From Lichenostomus cassidix (Eukaryota > Chordata > Aves > Passeriformes > Meliphagidae), in NCBI GenBank assembly GCA_008360975.2, contig CM039183.1, positions 54,397,350 through 54,461,349 of the forward strand: a stretch of DNA of 64,000 bases, in the 5' to 3' direction. Each line of letters starts with the position of its first letter. Position 1 is the stretch's first letter. The notes under the pieces were generated by a model. It had not been told where the DNA came from, searched no databases, and was given only the letters and a program-made list of their open reading frames with translations. Made by a program: the position numbers and the translations under genes. Of the stretch, positions 52,201 through 61,200 are shown piece after piece.

Positions 52201-55200
52201 TTACTTTCTGTTGCGCTTGATGCTTTGAAACCTTCTCAGAAATGAGAAGATCTTGTCATGGACATTCATGGTGACTCCTCTGGTTTTCCACTTCCTAGCA
52301 TTCTAAAGAACATACTCTAATTACACTGTCCAATAGTGCTGCTCCTAGTGATAGAATAAAGAAATATAAAGGAAAAAACAGAGACTTATTTGGTGGAGCA
52401 TCAATAGTTGCAAATATTTCAAGTTAAAGAAACAAAGGTTATTACACATTAGAATGTAGCAACTTCTGATTGTATGCAAAGGGACAGAAAATTTCTGATT
52501 TTGGGTCTTATGCTTTTAGTTTCAATTTACTTATTAAATTTAGAAGATGTCAGCTAGCTACATAGTTTACAGATCTACTTAATATTCCAGGTTTGGAAAA
52601 CTTAATTTCTCTTTATTATTCAAACAGTGCTCCTAGTTAAAACCTGTAGGATTTTCACAGACTGCTTAGCTTGTGATATATCTCTCTCATAAATGCAGTG
52701 TAAAATATCTCTATATGACTCTATCTCACTCTTTAAAGAGCATAGGAACTTCTGCTATCACAAAACTTCTATTTTTGTAAAATTACAGTCACCTGGAAGG
52801 AGCTCTCTCCAAATGGACAAGTTACCAGGAAGATGTTAATCAGTTTTCCAGATGGATGGAAAAAGTAGAAGCAAGTATGAATGCTTCTGAAAGGCAATAT
52901 GCTGAACTGAGGGAAAAAACAGCTGCCCTCAGCAAAGCAAAGGTGTGTTTGATTTACATAACACCTTACAGGCAAGAAGATAAACCATGTAACTGCAAGA
53001 TTAGTCTATGGTCTTGTTTTAATGGTGCCCTTTGTGTGTTCTTCTCTTTCTATTTTGCAGCTACTCAATGAAGAGGTGTTGAGTCATAACAGCCTGTTGG
53101 AGACAATTGAAGTGAAAGGAAAAGGGATGGCTGAGCACTACATTGCTCAGCTTGAGCTCCAAGAGCTTCAGGAGAGATATAAGTTCCTCAAAGAGAGAAC
53201 AAAGGTACAGTTTTCCTTCGTAGCACTCCTTGTTTAGTTGGCAACAAGTAAAAAAATCTTTTCACTGGTCATTTATTTTACCATTAAATGAGGATTAAGA
53301 GTTTGGGGACAGTTGTAACTTGATGTGACAGAAAGCTGCTAGGGTGATTAATAAATCTGTCTTCCTGTACTGATCTTCAGATCTTTTCAGAAGTGCTGGT
53401 AAATACCTGCAATTCCTGTTAGCATGGGGATGCTCTAGCCTTTCCCTTTTTCTTCTGCACAAAGCTATACAGGCTGCCTATATTGCTTAGCTTGAGCAAC
53501 AGCATGGGGACAATAAGAAAAGGATGGTGGTTCACAGAGGCAAGAGCTCTGTACCTCTTTCCCGATGTAGCAAGAAGCATTCCGTCTTTCTCTTCCACCT
53601 AATATCCCACGACGGGTCTTCCCCATTTCCAGCTGTGGTGGTGATGTTAAATGTCAAGGATGCAATCAACCCTCAGAAAGAAATTCAAAGTTCAAAGCAA
53701 ATAGCTGGAAAGTAAGGAATGTTAAAATCTTTTACTAATCCTTTCGCCAGGCAGGAAAACTGACAGGATTCCCCAAGGGTTTATGGCCCACCTCTGAACA
53801 GAACAAGACTTGTAATTCCCTAAGCCCCTGTTGAGAGGCAAGAAAACTGGTCTCTCTTTCCTCCTTCCCACTTCTGGGCATGGACAGGCCTTGTAAAAGA
53901 TCTGATGGTGCTCCTGTTTTCTTCCTTTCTCCCACTAGACAGACGTATTAGAAGTAAAAGGTAAAGCAGACAGTAAGTTCATAGGTTTATTAAAGTGTTT
54001 GTCTTTTAAGGAGCCTGCTGCTCTCAGATACAGCCTGTCTTGTCTCCATCAGAACTTTATTCCCCATTCCCATCATTTCTTAGAGGATGTGAATTACATG
54101 TAGTATATTTTTCTTGCACTTAGTAAGACTAGTCTTGTGATAATACATGACACCTTTCCTTCTGTACTTCAGGTATAGTAATATTTTAGTGTTGGGTTGT
54201 GAAATTACTGTGACTTCCTCACCCACATACAGAGAAAACTTGTAGTCTGTTTCTTACTGTGCTCTGTAGGAACAGCCTGCAAATACCTTGGGTAGTCTTC
54301 AAACCTAATATAGTAGATACTCCTAATAGAAGATTCCAATTCCATTTGCAAAAAAAAAAAAAAAAAAAAGGGGAATCATGCAAAGAAAAAATGCTGTTTC
54401 TAAGGTCATATGCTTATTAATAACTTCAGCAAAGTTAATTTAAATTGCTATAAAAATCAAGTCTTTTTTTATTAGACACTAAGATGTTATTAGAAGTAAT
54501 CCCAGATTAAAACTTTAAATCTTAGAAGTCACAAACTTATGAGAAGAATCTTTCAGGATAAGTGTCTCTACCCCTACTTGTGCCTCCTCTTTCTCTATAA
54601 TTGATTAAGCCATCTTCAGAATCCAAGTGCTCCTGAATTCTTGGAAAGTTCAGCATCAGATACAAACTTCTCCCCTTGATGGATTGCTGGGGTTTATGTT
54701 TTCTTGGTTTGACAATACACTAAGACACATATTTGTAAATATTTTCACATGCAGGAGGCTGTAACAAAAGCTGAAGGACTGCTCACCTTACATCAAGAGT
54801 ACCAAAGAAATCTGAAGGCCTTTGAAGTATGGCTGGAAAAGGAACAGGAGAAACTTGACTGTTTATCACATCTTGATGGTGATGCCCAGGAACAGGAGAC
54901 AACACTCCGAGATTTACAGGTACAAAATGTGTGACACTCTAAGTAAAAAAAAAAAAAAAAAGTCCTCATTGTAAAATAGCAGAATAACATTTATTGCCAG
55001 ACAGAAATTGTCTTGAGAACAACTTTCAATTGCATTATATATGAAGACTTCATTGCTCAAAAGTGATTCCAGTAAAGGTAGTGGAAATATTGTTGCTCAT
55101 TTCTGGAAAGAAGTGCCAAGCCTTGAGTGAAATCTCTAGGCATACTAATCCTTTCTTGCAAGTATCGAATTTGTGTTACATGTTGGTCTACCTTTTCTTT

Positions 55201-58200
55201 TCCCTGTGTTTCATAAAATGTCAAAAGTATTTCTATTGGCATTTCATCTTTTACTGCATATAGAGCAGATGCACCTAATTTCAGGCAGTTGCAGTCATGT
55301 AGGCTGGCTCTCAGAGTGAGGTGGGAAGACTACCACTGAATCACTTCAGTGACAGTGAAGAGTGAGCCTGTACTACTTCAGTAATTTCCCAGTTATTATC
55401 TTAAGCTGACTTAAAATGCTTCAAATACCTGTTGTTGAAGGAGCACAAAGTCTGTACTTGAGATATGAAATGTTTATTATCTTATTAAGGATACTGAGAA
55501 GGTTTTTCTATGATCAGGGATTCTGCATATGTTTTGCTTATTATAGTTTATGTTACAAAACCCATTTTGAAAATCTGGATATATATCTTAAATCTGAGAT
55601 GAAACACAGCTGTCTTTTGTTAAGGTAATTTCCTGTTTGTTTTCTAGTCAGATTGAATCACTTTGTACTTTCTAATTAAGTTCTAATAAGCATGAAAATG
55701 CTGTACATGTCCAGAAGAGAGTATAAAAAATTAGTCTGGAGTGTTGTCTCCAAAATGTGTAAAAATAAAAAAGTTTATTTTAGACTATTGAAGCCTCTGT
55801 TTTTAAAGAGATTCACTTGTAGAATCAGTCTGACAGTCTGCTTGTCACATCTGGAAAGTTTTGAATTACAGGCTGTGGTGAATGGATTGCATCCATCCCA
55901 TGCTGGCTCAGGCAGTTAATGTTTCAGAACTGATAAACTTGACAGGAGAGCAAAGAATTTAATGCATACATTGTCAATAATTTTCTGCAGTTCAACTGTC
56001 AGTAATAGTGATACTTGATGTGCTTTGTAAGTGAGCAGGCTGTCACTGGTGTTATTAGACGAAAGACTCTCTCTAATATATTCTTAACCACAGATAATCA
56101 AAGGGAATGCTAAGCTGTCTTAAGAGGAACCAAAGGGTTTTTGCCATGTGTGAATGAACGCTGTTAATGTTGGGCATGTAACTGTAACTGCCTTCACAGG
56201 AGCTTCAGGTCAATTGTGCAGAGGGACAAGCATTATTGAATGCTGCTGTCCATGCCAGAGAGGAGGTGATTCCCTGGGGCATTCCCCAAATAGAAGACAG
56301 AGCCCTGGAATCCTTACGGCAGGACTGGCAAGTTTACCAGCACAGGCTTTCTGAAGCAAGAAGCCAGTTAAATGCCACTGTGAGCAGACTGAGGTTAATG
56401 GAGAAAAAATTCCAGAAGGTTAATGACTGGTTAACAAACCTGGAGGAGAAAGTTGCTATCAGGACTGGGAGGAGGTCTGGTAGAGCAACAAAGGAAATGC
56501 AGCTTCAACAAATGAAGGTAAAGAATTTAGTTAAGGTATTCCTTAAACAAAGTAATATGTGAGCTTTCCATGTCAATTTCTGGTTGCACTGTGAAAATGA
56601 GAGCAAGCTTTGCAGTTTATTCTTAAATGGTGGCTTAATTAATATGGTAACAAGAGTAAGATATGACCAGTTCTGTTCTAAAATCTCCACTGTGTCGATG
56701 TAATAATTCTCCTTTAGTCACTGGAAGGAGAAGACATGGTTCTGAATAAACACAGGAAGTGGATTTGAAGGAGTTCCAGGTTACACTTTACAGTCACATT
56801 TAAAACTTAAGGCAAAATCTGTGTGAAGTATGGCTTGCATTTCTATTCATTTTGAAGGCGGAAAAAGTACAAAAAGTGTTGAATCTGTTGTAATAAAATG
56901 CAATCCATAGGGGATGAAAATCTTTCCAGCACATTCAGTACATTAACCTTAATCAGATTCTGGTTTATTTTCCAGTTGTATATGAATGTTTACAACCATG
57001 TATTTGTTTCCCTTTTCAACGATTTCCTGACTTAGTTGCAGATATATTACTGATAGTTTAAGATGTTTGAATCAGTCATATGAGTTTGGTAATTTCTTTG
57101 GCATAGAAGTGGCATGAAGACATTACAGTCTACAAAGATGATGTAGAGGAAGTTGGGGTATTGGCTCAGCAAATACTAGAGGAAAATCTCACTGCAAGTG
57201 GAATGGGAAGTCAGGCAACACAGCTTACATCTCGCTACCAAACTCTTCTTCTTCATGTCCTGGTAAGTAATGAAAATTAGTTCATTGTAACATTGTAAAT
57301 TGTCAGTTAAGAAACAAATACAAACAGGCTTTTATAATTAGACATTATCAGAGTTTGTTCATTCCTGTTGACTCAATAGTATAATGGTCATGTGTATTCA
57401 TACACACACGCACATGTAGATTTCATTGGATTACATGAATCTCAGAAACATGATCAGGATAATGAAGTAGAATGCCCTGTTACTATCTTCTTTGATAGTT
57501 TTAGGAGAGAAATTCAGAATAAAGTGTGCTTGAATGCTAATTGACCTCTAGAGAAATGTTTACAGGTTGCCACTGATACACATTAGTACAGGGAAAATTT
57601 AATTTGGTAAGGTGCAGTCTTTGGGTTACTTTAAGTTGTACTTACCTCACAGTACTGTAATCACAAGTCAAAATTCAAAGTTCAAAATGTGAGTATGTTT
57701 TCAGTGTTTAGTATTAGCTCAGTTTTAACATTGGTGATTGCCACATGTACACCCTGAGAAGAGCCCTGTAAGAATTCTCCACTCTGTATAAAAGAACTCC
57801 AAGCCTAAATGTTTTATCTTTGTATAACAGATTTTATTAATAAATAGCCATTTATTGTTATCTTAAACCAATAGCAGTGATAAACATCTGGATGGTCCTT
57901 GTTTCTTCCCCCCACCCTCCATATTTGTTTGAAGGAGCAAGTAAAGTTTCTGGAAGAAGAAATACGCTGTATGGAGGAGTCAGAATTGTCTTTTAGTGCT
58001 TACACAAATTGGTATGGAGCTACAAACAAGAATTTCAAAAATATGATCACCAAATTTGATGTGGTTGATAAAACGGCAATGGAGAAAAAAGTGCAGAAAC
58101 TAGAGGTACAGCTTTCTTAAATGCAATTTTTCTTTCTGCTCACAAAAAAGAGGCTGTATTTTAACATACATCTTAACAGCTCAAAATTCTGCCTTACCTT

Positions 58201-61200
58201 GCCCAGAGAAGATAATGGGATAAGACCACACAGTATGGAACTTTCTGTTCTCATGTCTCGTTAGATCACAGTTTGGCTGTTGGAGTTATAAATAGTCCTA
58301 AATAATATAGTAAGTAGTCCTCAATAATATAGTCCTAAATAATAGTCCTAATAAGAGTATATTTTCTTTTGCACTGTGTGTTTTCTATGCACTGTGGCAA
58401 GTGCTTACTATTTCTCTTCATTAAAACATTGGTAAAACTCATGTTTCATCTCAAAGTTGTAGATGAGCTTCTCATATCCTGCAGCTTAAGCAGCTTAAAC
58501 GTAATACGCTAAGGGAAAGCTTTCATCTGTTCCAGAATTTGGAGTAGAAATCCTCTTCTGGGAGCCTTCAGTTTCTCTGTTTAAATTCACAAGCCCAGTG
58601 CAGAGCAGAAATATTTGCTTTATCTGCTTCCTTCTAGCTTTACACACCTAAACTCCAGGCAGTTTTGTACTGAAGAGTCCAGTCATTTTCCCTAGACATC
58701 CCTTCTGTGTTTGTAGCAAAGTTAAAACAGAATATTATTAGCCTCTAGATAAAGAAACTATAAAGAATTTATATATATATATATATATATATATAAATAT
58801 AAATATAAATAAAGGCAAGAGTTTCCATACATTTTCTGTTAACCAACACTTCCTTCACAGCTGCTGTTGAGTGATATGGACATAGGCCACAGTTTACTGA
58901 AATCAGCCCGTGAGAAGGGGGAGCGAGCTATAAAATACATGGAAGAAAATGAAGTTGACCAGTTAAGAAAAGAAATTGGAGATCATGTTGAACAGCTTGA
59001 AGAGTTGGCTGGCTCCATCAGAAAGGAGCACATGAATTCAGAGAAGTGTCTTCAGCTGGTGAAGGAGTTTTCAGACAAGTATAAGGCACAAACTCTGTGG
59101 GTCATGGAGTACCAAGCCATCTTACATGCTCCAGTGGAGCCAAAGAGTGAGCTCTATGAGAAGAAGGCACAGTTGTCCAAGTACAAGGTAAAAAAGGGTT
59201 ATATCTCATTGTATTATTGAATTGATTTTAATCTAGTGATTCTCAAGAAATTCTCTGATTAGGTATCCAAGTTTCTTCAATAGGTACATGAAATGTTTCT
59301 GATCTGGATGTCCCAATCAGCATCAGTGAAAACATGCATGACACCTGTCTCTACAAACCAGACTGAGCCCCTGGATTTGAAATGTGAACATCCTAAAAAG
59401 GCTTCTATATCTGAAAATATGCAATATCTGCAATGGAGCAAATTTCTTTCATAAGTACACATATGAGTAATCACATTGATCTCAACAGAGTTGATTGCTG
59501 TTAAAACAAAGACAGAAATCAGTTGGTCTTTCTTCACTTCAGACATTGTCACTGTTTACATTGACTTAATCAGCTTTCTGGTTAAAGCTGGATGTCCCAG
59601 CTTTATTGGGACATTTATTTATTACTTACTGTGTTGGATGTCAGCTCAACTGATACCCAAGACAGTCAGCTGCTCTGACCTCCTATGTTTTTAGTCAGGA
59701 TTTTAATGAAGTGTTTGGGTTTATTTTCCAGTCACAAAAATGAGTAGAAAATTTACCAACGAACTCCATTTCTTCTTCTAATTTTATTTTTGTAATATAC
59801 TCCAGATTACAGATATTTCATGACATGTGTACTTAGTCTGGCTGAGGTGGAGTTAATTCTCCTCGCGGCAGCCTGTACAGTGCTGTGCTTTACATTTGTG
59901 GCTCAAAAACATGTTGCTAACAAACCGGTGTTTTGGTTATTGCTGAGCAGTACCTATACTGCATCAAGGCTTTCTCTCTAAAACTGCCCATTGCCCCTTG
60001 CCAGCTTCTCTACTCAAAGTTGTATGTCACAGCTGTATGCTTGCTTTCTACATGTTTGGGGAGTTGCACTCTTGAGAGTACTGTGCGAGGCACTCATCAC
60101 GCACTGTCTCACTAAGGGGATGGCTTTGGTGATACTTTCCCACTTATTTTCGTAATTTGTTGCTCTGAACAAGTTTTATCCCTAGCAATAGCCCCTTTGT
60201 ACATATGAACTCTCTTTGCTTCACCAGCTCCAGACTGTCAGCCATGCTACTAGTCACTCACTAAAGGAGCAGTTGTTTTTAGATGTGAGCAAAATTTGGT
60301 GTCTCTGTGCAGGGCTGAGAAACATAGTCCTGCACTGGTAAGCAAAGCTCTTCCTATCTGGAAAGGATGATACATACCATGGTGAAAAGCTGTGCATCAG
60401 ATCAAAGGGAAGTTAGTGAAGTACATCTCCAGTGAACAGTAGATATATTTTAATTCTTGCTTGCATTGTAGTCCATACAACAGACTGTTCTGTCTCATGA
60501 GCCTTCAATAAAGTCAGTGATTGAAAAGGGAGAGGCACTTTGTGATCTGGTGAATGATGCGACACTAAAGAACAACATTCAAGACCTTCAAAGCAGTTAC
60601 CAGGAGCTCTGCAGCAAAACAAAGGTAAAAAGGATGAAATCTCAGGGTTCCTCCAACTTACTATATTTTTACCCCGCTATAAAAATTTAACTGTTTATTT
60701 CATACTGTCATGTCTGTACAAAGAACCAGCTGCCTTTTGTTACTTCCAGTGTTTTTTTGGGGGTTTTTTGTTTCCTCTGGAGGGGGGCAGAAGTGACAGG
60801 CACATTTTGAATATGGAAAAAGCTACCTAAATAAATCTAATGAGGGTACCTGAAATTAATTTTGATTGTCGCAGGTGAAGTCTTTGTACTTCGTAGCACT
60901 AAGGGGGATAGGTATCAGTAACTACTCTGTATTATTTTTAATTGTGTTTAATAAAATTCTAAATACATTATTTCTTGACAGGATGGATGCACTTAGATTA
61001 TACTCGTTTCTGCTTGATCTTCCACAAACACTGTTTTGTTTAGTTGTTGAATAAAAGGCTCTGGGGAAAATAAACTGCAAGACAGATAAAATTTAATTCA
61101 GCAAGGGCATTATTAATTAACATTGATTCATTAGTCCGTATGTATGTAGTACTTTGAAAGGTCTAATGCTTCTAAATACATCCTAAAGTATGATTATTCC

